From Haliclona indistincta (taxonomy: Eukaryota > Porifera > Demospongiae > Haplosclerida > Chalinidae), in assembly GCA_964017065.1 (NCBI GenBank), contig OZ024786.1:12753969-12817968 (forward strand): a stretch of 64,000 bases of DNA, in the 5' to 3' direction. A model generated the notes under the pieces. That model was not told the origin of the DNA. It was given only the letters and a program-made list of their open reading frames with translations, and did not search any database. Below are positions 45,501 to 64,000 of this stretch, piece by piece. Both the position numbers and the translations under genes were made by a program. Numbering within the stretch: position 1 is the first letter of the stretch; each line of letters opens with the position of its first letter.

Positions 45501-47334
45501 TTTTACAGTGATGACATCTTCAGAATCTTCCGTCACGACTACAGGTATGCACAGCTAACTAAGGTATAAAATTTATGTGTTTCTTTTTCTTCCAATTCCA
45601 CAGTAATTATTGCGTTTTCAGTGTTTGCAGCAGCACTTGGAGCCATAGTATTAGCTTTATTCCTCTGTAAGTTCATTAACTAATGCAATACTAAATGGAT
45701 ATAACTCATAATGTAGGTATTTTATTGCTATGCTGCTGTAAATGCTTCAAAACAAACAAGAGCAATGAATTCAATGAAAATATCATTGAATTGAAGAACA
45801 TGCAACTCAATATGCCGACATTGAATGTTGCTCCAGAATTACTTGCATCACTATCAAAAATGCTTATTCTCAAGTGGCAAGTACGGCTGTTGGACATCAT
45901 TGGACAAGGTTACTTAATTAACGTGTGTAATAATTATATTATTAAGTACTTTTACATGCAGGTGAATTTGGAATTGTATACAAAGCTCATTTGCTCAGAA
46001 GCAAACAAGGTGACGATTTCACAATTGTGGCTGTGAAAACACTCAGAGGTAATAAATAAAGTTAACTTTGTTTGAACACCTACCTATTATGCAATCATTA
46101 ATTTCTGTAGGTAGCTTTGATACTGATGCTGTTGAACAACTCGTAAAAGAGAGTCTTCAGATGAAAAATTTTCAGCATCGCAATGTAATGGGAATGTTGG
46201 GTGTGTGCCTTGATGCTGGCCCTGCCCCTTATCTGGTACTACCATTCATGACCAATGGTGACCTTCTATCATACTTAAAAGCAAATCGAGAAGAATTGGT
46301 CTTGTCAGATGAGGCTGATGAAACTAAGGTGAATTGAATTCTGGTTGCAGTGTACAAGATGTGATTTGGACTAACATAATACTTAGGTCATGGTTGTGCA
46401 AACCAAGCTACTCTTAATGTGTCTACAAATAGCAAATGGAATGCAGTACCTAGCGGACAATAGCATTGTTCACAGAGATCTGGCAGCAAGAAATTGCATG
46501 TGAGTACAGATTCACTGATCTTACATGCATGTTGTAACATGTTGATCTTGCAGGATTGACGAATGTTGGACTATTAAAGTTGCTGACTTTGGTCTCACTA
46601 AAAGTGTATATGAGAAACGCTACTTTAGAGAGGACAAAGATGAGTCTGTCAAGCTACCTATTAAATGGATGGCCATCGAGAGCATTGACGATGGTATTTT
46701 TACTGAAAAAACTGATGTGGTCAGTTAAACACCTTTTCGTTGTTACTACAGCTACTATTGTCTTACTTGTACATTGTAAATCACCAGTATTTTACGTGAT
46801 AGCATTGCAAAAAAAATAATTTTGAGCATGGCAAAGCAATTTTAAGAAAACAGCTAAAGTTTTTTTATAAATTTGTACTTGCAAATGAGGAGCCAGTTAT
46901 CATTTCTTCTCCTCACTAGCGCCTGGGTACGAGGCTAGAAGCCACTATGTCATATGTTTTGCAAATTTTCTCACTTGTAGTGGTCATTTGGTGTTACATG
47001 TTGGGAAATATTCAGTGGTGGAAGGATGCCATTTGGTGGAGTGCACCCATCAACTTTAGCTAGAATGTTAAGAAATGGAGAAAGGATGGATGCCCCAGAA
47101 AATTCTGCTTGCTCTTCAGAAGTGTATGTGTGTTATTTTGTGAGGCATCATTATATTTTTTGAGGATGCAGGTTTGCGACAGTAATGCAGCAGTGTTGGG
47201 AGAGTGATCCAGACAAGAGACCACGATTTTCACAGCTGACAGTTGCCATTGATGCAATAGCAACTACAATGACCGGCTACATGGAACTATCTGTATTCTC
47301 AGCTGAATCTGATGAGAACAATAAGTCCGAATAG
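33451..47334 (+). CDS. Calx-beta receptor tyrosine kinase, RTK-2 (complete)
   Basis: Complete paralogue, about 2,025 aa. Exons: 33451-33508, 33558-33716, 34022-34165, 34867-35073, 35277-35492, 35542-35769, 35943-36104, 36155-36364, 38034-38183, 38234-38440, 39286-39441, 39501-39707, 39775-39939, 39981-40184, 40313-40465, 40530-40673, 40750-40959, 41548-41763, 41814-42044, 42106-42267, 42322-42540, 43301-43450, 43496-43988 (MITE-interrupted), 44188-44331, 44396-44599, 44847-45011, 45063-45272, 45509-45544, 45604-45666, 45717-45908, 45962-46048, 46111-46328, 46387-46499, 46554-46719, 46981-47123, 47172-47334. Order: signal peptide; supermodule 1 and supermodule 2, each one Cys-rich exon plus six two-exon Calx-beta-type domains; TM; kinase. 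Exons are phase 1-1 up to the TM. All other frames are intact; the only lesion seen is the MITE at 43651-43920. Confidence 0.9.
33655..34600 (+). repeat. Local duplication of the 3' half of the first Cys-rich exon and its intron
   Basis: The segment 33655-33840 (3' half of exon 33558-33716, donor, and intron with TATG repeats) recurs at about 34408-34590. Just before the second copy are short repeats of TTTTCAGTGGC. The duplicated half exon (34403-34468) has an AG acceptor, a GTAAGT donor, no stop, and phase 1-1 length (66 bp). Confidence 0.8.
36365..38033 (+). other. Long RTK-2 intron
   Basis: About 1.67 kb. An open frame of 117 codons near 37027 shows no recognisable domain. The 3' end contains an R2-arm fragment (37977-38004) whose T-rich sequence now forms the acceptor's pyrimidine tract. 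Confidence 0.5.
38449..39225. mobile_element. TACCGTAAATCGGG-type element, with nested MITE
   Basis: Inverted ends TACCGTAAATCGGGAAATTT and AAATTTCCTGATTTAGGGTA with TA at the borders. It is internally similar to the copies at 2322-3320. The equivalent intron of RTK-1 carries its right end at 1-137, so this insertion is probably shared by the two genes. Confidence 0.65.
38529..38711. mobile_element. Tigger/pogo-like MITE, TA TSD
   Basis: A 179-bp unit (38531-38709) with ends CAATGGAACCCCTATTAGCG and a right end GAGAGGTTCCACTG, flanked by TA, nested in the element at 38449-39225. An internal GAGGACACCCTCTCTATAAT motif is repeated. Uninterrupted relatives at about 2528 and 2997 read GTGTATACAAGAG across the site. 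Confidence 0.65.
40313..40465 (+). other. Second Cys-rich module exon of RTK-2
   Basis: Starts supermodule 2. Six cysteines in the same spacing as 1203-1355, with near-identical sequence; more distant from the N-terminal copy at 33558-33716. Confidence 0.7.
40990..41181. mobile_element. MITE with TA TSD (TACCGTATAGCGGG family)
   Basis: A 188-bp element (40992-41179) with matching inverted ends, flanked by TA. RTK-1 has the unoccupied site near 2070 (AGCCTAGTGTCTCAGC). Confidence 0.7.
42611..42781. repeat. Perfect 68-bp palindrome with 2-nt loop, preceded by a small hairpin
   Basis: Arms 42644-42711 and 42714-42781 are exactly complementary by eye, loop AA. Immediately upstream, GAAGTGAATTTGC pairs with GCAAATTCACTTC (42611-42642). 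It lies in an RTK-2 intron; RTK-1 has only a single GTGAATTTGC there. Could be a foldback element, a long hairpin RNA source, or an assembly artefact. Confidence 0.85.
43644..43927 (+). mobile_element. MITE-7 copy inserted in an RTK-2 exon
   Basis: A 270-bp element (43651-43920), ends CAAGAGTACATTAAGTAAGA and complement, flanked by the 7-bp duplication ATACAGC. Read through, it brings a stop (TAA) 12 codons after entry. Its own GTAAGAG at 43665 is a good donor, and the duplicated target ends in ATACAG at 43926. Splicing 43665-43926 would restore the frame with a net gain of five codons. The two homologous RTK-1 exons lack it. Confidence 0.88.
43989..44145 (+). repeat. GTGA microsatellite fused to a 5' splice site (RTK-2)
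   Basis: About 39 GTGA units starting at the first intron base after GATGATGATG, at the exon equivalent to the RTK-1 array at 10456-10630. Confidence 0.95.
45604..45666 (+). other. Transmembrane helix exon of RTK-2
   Basis: 63-bp exon, [20 protein letters not shown], differing from RTK-1 only at the centre of the helix. Confidence 0.85.
45717..47334 (+). other. Tyrosine kinase domain block of RTK-2
   Basis: Same eight-exon layout and phases as RTK-1, with [32 protein letters not shown] activation tyrosine, DVWSFGV and RPRF. All catalytic residues are kept. The donor after DFG exon 46554-46719 is GTCAGT rather than GTGAGT. The tail ends DEKNNKSE-like, diverged from RTK-1. Confidence 0.9.
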
Positions 47335-47414
47335 TTTAACAATATTAATGAGAAATGACACTACATCTTCACTGCATGTGTGCCGTTATTCACTTCATTT
47401 ATTTAATTTTTATT

Positions 47415-47420
47415 AATAAA
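47415..47420 (+). terminator. Candidate poly(A) signal of RTK-2
   Basis: AATAAA about 80 bp after the stop, followed by GT-rich sequence (TGTGTATGTTCGTTTGTGTA) as expected of a downstream element. Confidence 0.55.
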
Positions 47421-48931
47421 ATTAATATGCCTCAGTGACAGTTGTGTATGTTCGTTTGTGTATGTATATGTCTGTCGGGTGGATTTCTTGTTATAATATA
47501 TTTAATGGAAATGTAAGACTAGTACTATCGTGAACTATTCTCTACTCTATCTTCAACGTCTGTAGGGACAGCAACTTCTACTTTCTGTGTCCGATTCTGA
47601 TTCAAGGTCTGATTCACCGTCGGAGATTTGCGATGGAATCATTGTATATTGGCCTAATCTAATGAAGTCTCTTCCAGTGAAATGGTTTAGACATTGTGTT
47701 GCACAATAATTTGTGATAACTCATTTGATGGTGTTGATTGCTTAATGATTATTAATCACTTGAAGACCTAAACGCTAAAATTAATACCTGCTAAATTCAC
47801 TATATTTTCAAAAACTGCTAAATTTTGTTCCCGCCAATAATAGTCACCTTAAGGTATATAAACTGCTGAGATCTTATGTAGTGCAAAGTTTGAATAACAA
47901 CATTCTCATTTTCACCAGAATTTTTCACTGTTCACAACCATAATTATTCCAAGTTAAAAAGATATTCTTGATTTTTCTTTTTTGAAAGCAGTTACATAGT
48001 TCAACAGAAGAAGACTCAATTATACTGTCACGCTTGAACTTCTCCACTACTAAAACCACAAGAGTGGTACCAATATAATGTTATGAGAAAGATCTTGTCC
48101 CAGAATAAAGAATTTTTCAAGTCATCACATTCAAAAACTGAACAGATTTCAGTCAGTATTATCTCCTCTGAGTCTTCTTCCTTGGTGGTAGAGCACAGTC
48201 AGACAGACAGTGATTCAGTGCTGGGAGGAGGCCTGGAGTGATTGTTGAGGTGAATTCCAGCCGCTTAAGAACTGAGTTAGAGACGATAAATTTCTCCAAG
48301 TGAGCAGGAGAGATGGATGGTGTGCCTGTAGGGTTGAGAACTAAATGCAACATGTTCCACCTGTACTATCATTTCTTTGGGAATGAGAGTTACATCCTTG
48401 TCTACGTATTCCCAGTTTCTTCAGCTTTAGCTCAGGAAGAATGAACGACAAGGAGTGCATGGAGACCACTGCAAGGCAGCCCCAGGTCTTTTATTGTGCA
48501 ATGGTCTCGGGAATTAAGTTTCATCGCCTTTGTTTGTGGAATATGTAGGATGATTCAAGTGTACCATTTCTTATCTTTTCTCGGTAATATCTATGATGCA
48601 ACATTCTCGCATCTCATGCAGTGTACATGCAGTAACAGGAACAATGTTATTCTGCATGCACGTTCCTCTATTATAACGGACATGAACCAGACAATCTGAT
48701 AGACTAACAAAATGATTGGTTATACAGCAAAAAATGAAAGAAGTGCCTGATTAATTTTATTTGAGCACTTTGAATGTCAATATCTAAATATGAATGATTA
48801 GAACAGGTTTGACGTGGAAAAATTAACTGAATTTATATTGAAAAGTAACAAAAACTGATCCCTGAATATAGGAATAACACCGAAAAATGTATAACCTGAG
48901 ATAAGCTGGTGCACATTAGCAGAATATGCAT
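47421..48931. other. Intergenic region between RTK-2 and CPEB genes
   Basis: Around 47770-47880 is a transposon end (ACTATTATTGGCGGGAACAA on the minus strand), also found near 53355-53400. The right part must hold the 3' UTR of the minus-strand CPEB gene. Nothing else is recognised. Confidence 0.4.
48159..48361 (-). CDS. Possible last exon of an unrecognised gene
   Basis: A minus-strand frame of about 66 codons follows an acceptor-like GTACAG, ends in a basic PPRKKTQRR tail and stop, and has protein-like composition with LRR-like spacing (VLKRLEF). An upstream frame (about 48362-48460, PELKLKKLGI) could belong, but I could not join them in phase. It may instead be chance or part of the CPEB 3' UTR. 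Confidence 0.2.
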
Positions 48932-49918
48932 TCACATGATAGGATGAGGAGGGCATACTAAGCTGGAAAAGAACTTGATGATTCTCGGCCTCTCTCCGTT
49001 TTGCTTGATGAAGCAGAGATGATGTTTAGTGCCAGGAGTACAGTGAACACTAGCCCAGCAATGATGGCAGTAGTAACGAAGGCAGTGGATGTTACCACAG
49101 TAGTATGGAGCATAGACAGGAGAATAGAGGCCGTGACATTCATCACACACTTGATCATCAAGTACATACGGCTTGATCTCAACCTTTTTGTCAATGTCTC
49201 CATACGTCATTTGGAATAAATGGGTGGATACTGCACTCGTGAAGCTAACACGAGAGAAAAAGGTTACTCTCCCGGAACCTTTAGGGTACTTGAGCTCAGA
49301 GTCATAGTCAATACCAGCGTAACACACACTACCAAAGCTTGAGTTAAAGATATCGGCTAACTCATTGGCCTTCATGGGGCGTGGTACACCACCGACGAAA
49401 ATAGTCTTCCTTGGATCGATTGGATGTGATGGATCCATGATGAAGTTGCTGTCTGATAGTTTCCATGGTTTGATTTGGACTCTTTTATTTGCCTGTGTCA
49501 CAGAGGATAGGTACATGAACAGCTTTTCATCTTCCACGAGACAACTTCTGATCAAATTGTGCACACACAACTCGTCTTCAAAGATTACGAAGACGTAGCC
49601 TTTCGGTGGAAAATATGCTCTGGTCTGGTCTTTACGAGGCCAGTCTACAGTCAGTGGTCCAAATCTAATGAAGTATCGCTTGATTTGTTCGTCGTCAATG
49701 TCATGTGGAAGACCTCCGACGAAAACTTTGCGAGAATACGTTTCTGGTAAAGGACAGAGTGCACTTCTTGAGCTGCTGTTGTAGCCAGTAGCCGAAGCGA
49801 GCTGACCCTCACTGTAAGACCAGATGCTGTGTGAGGGTTGCCAGATTCTTTGAGTTTGAGAATACTCCAGGAGAGAACTGGTCCAATGGCTGCCTTGATA
49901 ACGAGACATCTGTGACAT
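48932..49918 (-). CDS. CPEB-type cytoplasmic polyadenylation element-binding protein
   Basis: 328-aa RNA-binding protein of the CPEB2/3/4 type, acting in translational control through U-rich 3' UTR elements. A short N-terminus (about 60 aa) is followed by RRM1 (about 62-145; RKVFVGGLPHDIDDEQIKRY), RRM2 (about 172-248; RKTIFVGGVPRPMKANEL, then ELKYPKGSGRVTF) and the C-terminal ZZ-type zinc-binding domain (about 256-305) with CDEC, paired Cys/His and HHCW residues. All is in one exon, although neighbours are split into many. Animal CPEB genes are normally intron-rich with long regulatory N-termini. Either a retrocopy or a short-N-terminus CPEB. The frame is intact and core motifs conserved, suggesting function. 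Confidence 0.9.
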   Translation of the reverse strand: MSQMSRYQGSHWTSSLLEYSQTQRIWQPSHSIWSYSEGQLASATGYNSSSRSALCPLPETYSRKVFVGGLPHDIDDEQIKRYFIRFGPLTVDWPRKDQTRAYFPPKGYVFVIFEDELCVHNLIRSCLVEDEKLFMYLSSVTQANKRVQIKPWKLSDSNFIMDPSHPIDPRKTIFVGGVPRPMKANELADIFNSSFGSVCYAGIDYDSELKYPKGSGRVTFFSRVSFTSAVSTHLFQMTYGDIDKKVEIKPYVLDDQVCDECHGLYSPVYAPYYCGNIHCLRYYCHHCWASVHCTPGTKHHLCFIKQNGERPRIIKFFSSLVCPPHPIM

Positions 49919-50150
49919 CAGCTGATGCAGAATGCAATCTACGGCTAGTGTACTACTTTAATATGCGTGGAAAATCTCCGCCTTAGCCCCAAACCACAAT
50001 TTCATCAAAGTACAAACTTTTCACTAAAATTATGATACATTTCACAATACAATGACAACATTAGAGCAGTGAACCTGTGTCCATAAACAGATTGGTTGGG
50101 TAGAAAAATCGAATTGAGATTTAAAGAAAAAATAGCAAAGGAAAATATGG

Positions 50151-50157
50151 AGTGAGT

Positions 50158-50211
<54 letters not shown>

Positions 50212-50225
50212 GAGGGAGGGAGAGA
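50151..50225. repeat. GA/CT microsatellite downstream of CTDSPL2
   Basis: AG dinucleotide array with GGGA interruptions between the CTDSPL2 stop and the CPEB start. Reading frames through it are low-complexity artefacts. Confidence 0.9.
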
Positions 50226-50370
50226 TGAGGTTACATAGGACTGAACATTTCACATGAAAAATCAGAAAAATACCGATGATTTCAAGATTAAAATAAGAAT
50301 ACAAAATGAGATCGGAGATAAAATAAGGTTGGTATTTCAAAAGTTGCTGAGAAAGAGAGAGAAGAGTTTA

Positions 50371-59496
<9,126 letters not shown>

Positions 59497-59508
59497 AGTT
59501 GAATGAGC

Positions 59509-60566
59509 CTGTGTAGAAAACGAGAAAAATTCTACATTGTTTTCTGCTATGATAGAATCACCCACACAACCAGGTGAAATTAGCTGTTTTTCACCACATT
59601 GAGCACCACAAATGACATATTCATGAGGAGGGACTCTACAAGCAACATAGACCCGCCTTAGTTTGCCTGCTAAGACAACTTGGGCGTTACAGAGCTTCCC
59701 AACAAAGATCTGCTGGTTGATATTTACTGGACTAATTTACACAAAATACTAACTCACACTTCACGTTGGTGGCGAATTTACACACATGTGTCAAATACTT
59801 AGCGCTTCGAAATAAGCCAGGAACAATGCTAGTACGCAATACTCACCTACAAGACAGGAACGGTCTCAAAACATTTATATGTACCCAAACTAGAAAAAGG
59901 TTTTAGTTATTGGCGTTTATCGCAAACTAAAAGCGTTTCGTGGTTATTTTCTGTGTTCTTTCGAACTTGTACCAGACATAACAGATTTGCCGCGCGCGCC
60001 AATCGCGATCGTCATGATCAACATTCAACATGATCATTTCACTGTAAACACACTGTTCCTAGTTTTGGCGCCCAAACCAAAGCGACCAACCAACTCCCAC
60101 ACTCCTCGTGCTCACTCATTCACGCGCCGATCTCTCTCTCTTACTCAAGCGTTTGATCGCTCACCTCTTTAACCGATCTCTTCCCGCGGCAACTTGGCGG
60201 TAGACAGCTCAAGGGGACTTGGATTCAGTAGCTGGTCGCTCGATCTCTGCGTTGATACGTCAAAGTCGAGTCACCCACCAGAGCGATCAGGGCACTCAAG
60301 TTGTGAGTGACGCTTTTCGCGACTTCACCGACGATTGAAGAGCGCTAAAAGCGTAAAGAACCCAGTTACTTCGCGGGAGGTCTTCTGCCACACAGAGTGA
60401 GTCACGTGGGCTCAGTGACACGTACCGTACCCGCGCGCGCTAATACACAGTGTTATTCATTAGCACTAATTTGGCTAATGAATAACACATTTTTGGGCGT
60501 GTCGTAATGACCACGCCTTAGACCTTAAACTTGTAGGCGTGTATTCTTGCCACGTTGGCTCCAAAG
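59509..60566. promoter_or_regulatory. Divergent promoter region between CTDSPL2 and LACTB
   Basis: About 1.05 kb between the two divergent start codons. It holds GC-rich patches (GCCGCGCGCGCC near 59990; CCCGCGCGCGC near 60430) and presumably the 5' leader exon of CTDSPL2. A perfect 15-bp-arm hairpin (GTGTTATTCATTAGC) lies at 60450-60488, about 80 bp before the LACTB start. No TATA box stands out. Confidence 0.5.
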
Positions 60567-62223
60567 ATGTCTCTCCTTCGTTTCAAAACTCGTTTGATTG
60601 CAGCAGCCAGTGTCGTTGGCGGTGGATTCTACAATTCCAAAGATTCTACTAGTGAAGGTGCTGATCAAATCTGTTGCAGCAAACGGCTTTCCAAGAAGAA
60701 GCTGGCAAATTGCAAGACCAGATGTCTGAAGATGTTAGAACGAGCAAGGATTGCTAATGGGATTCCCGGGTACACTGCTACTATTACCTACAATGGACAG
60801 ACGGTGCTCTCCTTGGGTGGCGGATACGCTGACGTTGAAAACGACGTTCCCTGTTCAAATGAAACCGTCATGCGTATCGCCAGCATCAGTAAACCGTTAA
60901 CGTCAGTAGCTCTTCTTCAACTTTGGGAGAAGAGTAAAGTTGAGTTGGATGCTCCGATACAACAGTATGTGCCGAAATTTCCAAAAAAGACATTCAAGGG
61001 CAAACCAGTAACGATTACAACTCGGCAACTCCTCTCGCACATGGGCGGAGTCCGTCACTACAAGATCACAGGGACTGATGCAGACGACTTAATTAACAAT
61101 CAAAAAGAAATGTTCACTAAAAAGCATTTCAAGTCTATGGAAGAATCGTTAGAGTTGTTCTGGAACGACGATCTGATCAATGAACCAGGTACATTTGGGC
61201 ATCTCAGCATAGCCTAGCACCTAGTCGTTAAATTAACGCCTAGTATCAAATGCACATGCACGTGCGAATAAAATGGGCGGGGACAGCTATAGCATGCTTT
61301 CACATCGTGCCAGTACGGCATCTAACCAACCGTGGATACTTGTAGCTACAGGATTGTATGTCCACGTTTGCTGTCAATTATGTCTTGTCGTTCTTTACTA
61401 TTCGAATTTCTTCGTCGGCAAAACTGAAGCACGAGGTCAGAGCACATGTCACAAACGTGAACGGAAATATCCGGTATTCTTGGAATGTCGGGAAAATTTC
61501 GCGCATGCGTATACATTTGAAACTAGGCGCTCTGTTTGGCGCCGAGGTACTAGGCTAAAATCATCATTGCAGTACCAAACATCCTTGGGCACATGGTGTC
61601 CTTATTAAAGAGGTGTCCATATAATGCTTTAGCATTTCTCAATTGAAAGCAGTGTCCGAATTAAACTGAGTGTCGTTATTTTTAGAGGTGTCTACATGGA
61701 ATTCCATCGTGGTACGTGTGAAAACTTGAATCCTATCAAGCAGAACGTGTTGAAACTTCAACTTGTTTCAAGTAGAACAGCTCTAATCATATCTGGGCGA
61801 TAGTTCTGATTTTTTTTGCAGGTGCATGGAAGTTGTCATGCAATCTATCACCTGAAATAGTGACAAAAACAAATATTTATGTTTACCGTGTAAAAGAGAT
61901 AACAATGAACTTCAGCACTCGCTTCATGACATACAATTTTTGAATATTTTGAATATAAATTATTTATTATAAATTTTGAATTTAAAGAATATAAATTATC
62001 ATGGTATCTTGTGTGTAGGTACTGCCTATCATTACACGACATACGGCTGGACCTTGATCGGTGCTGTGATTGAAGCTGCCTCTGGTATGGAGTATCTACA
62101 GTACATGAAGTATGGAGTGCTCAGACCACTGCAGATGACCTCTACAGGACCCGAGTATCACTCTCCCTTGGTCTATAACAGAGCAAGGTTTGTGTGTGTG
62201 TGTGTGTTGTGTGTGTGTGTGTG

Positions 62224-62266
<43 letters not shown>

Positions 62267-62340
62267 GTGTGTGTGTGTGTGTTGTGCGTGTGTGTGTGTG
62301 TGTGTGTGCGTGTGCGTGTGTGTGTGTGCGTGTGCATGTG

Positions 62341-62373
<33 letters not shown>

Positions 62374-63958
62374 TGTGCGTGTGTGTGCGTGTGCGTGTGT
62401 GTGTGTGTGTGTGCGTGTGTGTGTGTGTTGTTATTGTTTACCAGACTGGTGTACATGAGGTGCAAGCACACCGTGACTCATAATTTACCAATGTGCCCAC
62501 CCACACCAGCAGTACTTGGTAGCTCCTGCAAGCTATGTAGCTGTTGGACAGCTATACAGTTGCCCAACAGCTATCCAGCTCTGTAGCCGATAGCTGTTGG
62601 GTAAAGTGTTGCCTCACAGTTGTCTGTGAGGCAGACAGCTTGTAAGACACTGCTTGATCAGTGCCATTGTCTCAAGGTGACTAGACATTGTTTTGTCCAG
62701 CTGGCTATGACATTGCCAAGTTTTCAGCTTTGTAGACAATTGTTTTATTGAGTGTTATGTCTCACAAGTCAGGATCAAGTATAGTGGTTTTATTACTCCT
62801 TGCAACAGCTTTAAGTGTGATCCGTGCCTTTAGCATGACACTCCAGCTGTGCGCGACTTTGGAGCATGTTTGCACTTACCTAAACTGTCACTAATATATT
62901 TGTAAAGTTTATTACATTGTGTGATTCAGCTTGAACATGGTTAAACTCTATGGTTGACGCTTTTAGATTGCAAGAAGTAGCGAAACCCCTGTATGCTTAT
63001 GGATCTGGTGTGAAATGTATTTGTTTCCACTCTCTTGAAATAATACAGTAACCGGCTATACGGTAATACAGTAACTTTCATGTGTGATGCATTATGTATC
63101 GTAGACACAGTAACTATCAAGGATTAATTTTTTGTGCCTCGAAATTAAATCATCTAATTTTAAATGCGCCGAACACACACGTGTTGCTAAACTGCTCAAC
63201 CACCATCACGCTGTTCTAGCCAATGACAATGTTTTGTCGCATGCTTCAAGTGCTTCTCCACATTAGCTCTCCAGATGTCTTTAAAAACATGATATCAACG
63301 AATGCAGAAGCTTGCAAGGAAGCTCTCTGATGCTACTGCCATGCAAAAATTCCGTTGAGTTCAAATTTTGATGAAATGACCAACCTCAAATTAAATCCTT
63401 AAAATTACAACACTCGAAATAATTTATTTCTCAATTTATTGTGATACTTCATGTCTTACAGATACTATTGTCGTAACATGAAGAAAGGTCTACGGAACTC
63501 TCCGTACATTGACGTATCGTGCAAGTGGGCTGGAGGTGGATTCGTCAGTACCTCTGATGATCTCGTAAAATTCGGAAACGCTCTTCTCTTGTCATATAAC
63601 CAATGGCAACGACAGGAACAGCTCAAAAATGTGAAAACGCAAGAAACAAGTGCTTCTCAAGCAAGTGAAAATAAAAGTGCAGGCGGCAATACGACAACAG
63701 TTGAACAAGAATCCACTCAGACTGACAGCAGATACATTCTTCATCCAGCAACTGTAGCTATGATGTGGCGACCAGTCGTCACTGTGAATGAAGAGGCCCT
63801 GGAAGGAGCAAGTGGTCGGATCAGCTATGGGATGGGCTGGTGTGTGCAGCAGGAAGAATCTAGCGTGATGGGAGGGAGGCAGAAACAATTGACTGTTAGT
63901 CACACGGGAGGGTCTGTTGGTGCTAGCAGTGTGCTAACCATCATACCAGGATCACCAG
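60567..63958 (+). CDS. LACTB: Serine beta-lactamase-like protein, mitochondrial (3' end outside window)
   Basis: Penicillin-binding-protein/beta-lactamase-fold hydrolase of the animal LACTB family, known from mitochondria. Exons: 60567-61188, 62019-62187, 63462-63958; the gene continues beyond the window. The N-terminus MSLLRFKTRLIAAASVVGG is basic and hydrophobic, fitting a mitochondrial signal. The nucleophile motif SxxK is in RIASISKPLT (about residue 115). HYTTYGWT corresponds to the YxN-type loop. HTGGSVGASS is the K/H-T-G strand. KWAGGGFVSTSDDL is typical of LACTB. The first ATG in good context is 60567. A Gln/Ser/Thr-rich insert of about 50 residues (63600-63720) precedes the HTG motif. 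Confidence 0.92.
61210..61557. mobile_element. TAGCCT-type MITE in LACTB intron 1
   Basis: Inverted ends TAGCCTAGCACCTAG and CTAGGCTA-type right end. The internal segment near 61455-61510 (GAACGGAAATATCCGGT, CGCATGCGTA) resembles the MITE at 27769-28327. The TSD is degraded. A further TAGCCTCG-like end begins at 63965, just after the third exon's donor. Confidence 0.55.
62188..62431 (+). repeat. GT microsatellite starting at a LACTB 5' splice site
   Basis: About 240 bp of GT repeat with GC and T interruptions begins within the donor GTTTGTGTGT at the end of exon 2. Cys-Val or Thr-His frames through it are artefacts. Confidence 0.9.
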
Positions 63959-64000
63959 GTATGTTAGCCTCGTGACCAGGGTCACCAGGTATGTTAGCCT

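Noticed and set aside
60555..60566. LACTB start 12 bases upstream of 60567
   Set aside because: That codon is TTG; the first ATG is 60567 and begins a good mitochondrial-type leader.

Overview
The window is eukaryotic and metazoan. Evidence: dense GT-AG introns, a split tRNA-Tyr gene, a receptor tyrosine kinase with HRDLAARN and DFG, and recognisable CPEB, CTDSPL2 and LACTB genes. A sponge (demosponge) is the best guess from the Calx-beta-rich receptor kinases, very short introns and AT-rich, transposon-dense DNA. That is inference, not a sequence match.

Layout. (1) 172-14275, +: the 3' part of a large Calx-beta receptor tyrosine kinase gene (RTK-1), 32 visible exons, beginning upstream of the window. 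(2) 14276-33450: an intergenic stretch with a relic kinase domain (15436-15803), a nest of transposons inside one repeat copy (16306-31867), and a relic Calx-beta domain (32466-32706). (3) 33451-47334, +: a complete paralogue (RTK-2), 36 exons and about 2,025 aa: signal peptide, two 13-exon supermodules (one Cys-rich module plus six two-exon Calx-beta-type domains each), TM helix and kinase. (4) 48932-49918, -: an intronless CPEB-type RNA-binding protein. (5) 50371-59496, -: a ten-exon CTDSPL2-type HAD phosphatase gene with a tRNA-Tyr in an intron. (6) 60567 to the right edge, +: the 5' part of a LACTB-type gene, divergent from CTDSPL2.

The transposon nest is readable because an intact copy of the host repeat lies at 4451-5705 and supplies the empty site for each insertion: a BEL/Pao LTR retrotransposon (5-bp TSD, itself carrying a TA-flanked foldback element in one LTR), a 10-bp-TSD DNA transposon containing a decayed OTU protease gene, an 8-bp-TSD DNA transposon carrying an apparently intact spliced OTU gene, and a 9-bp-TSD MITE.

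Most notable points: the tandem-supermodule architecture of the receptors; a 7-bp-TSD MITE inserted in an RTK-2 exon that carries a strong 5' splice site and, with its duplicated target as 3' splice site, could be removed as a new in-frame intron; GTGA arrays exactly at homologous 5' splice sites of both paralogues; and two adjacent transposons of different TSD class that both carry OTU genes.

Exon models rest on splice consensus, phase and paralogue comparison by eye. No alignment or expression data were available.
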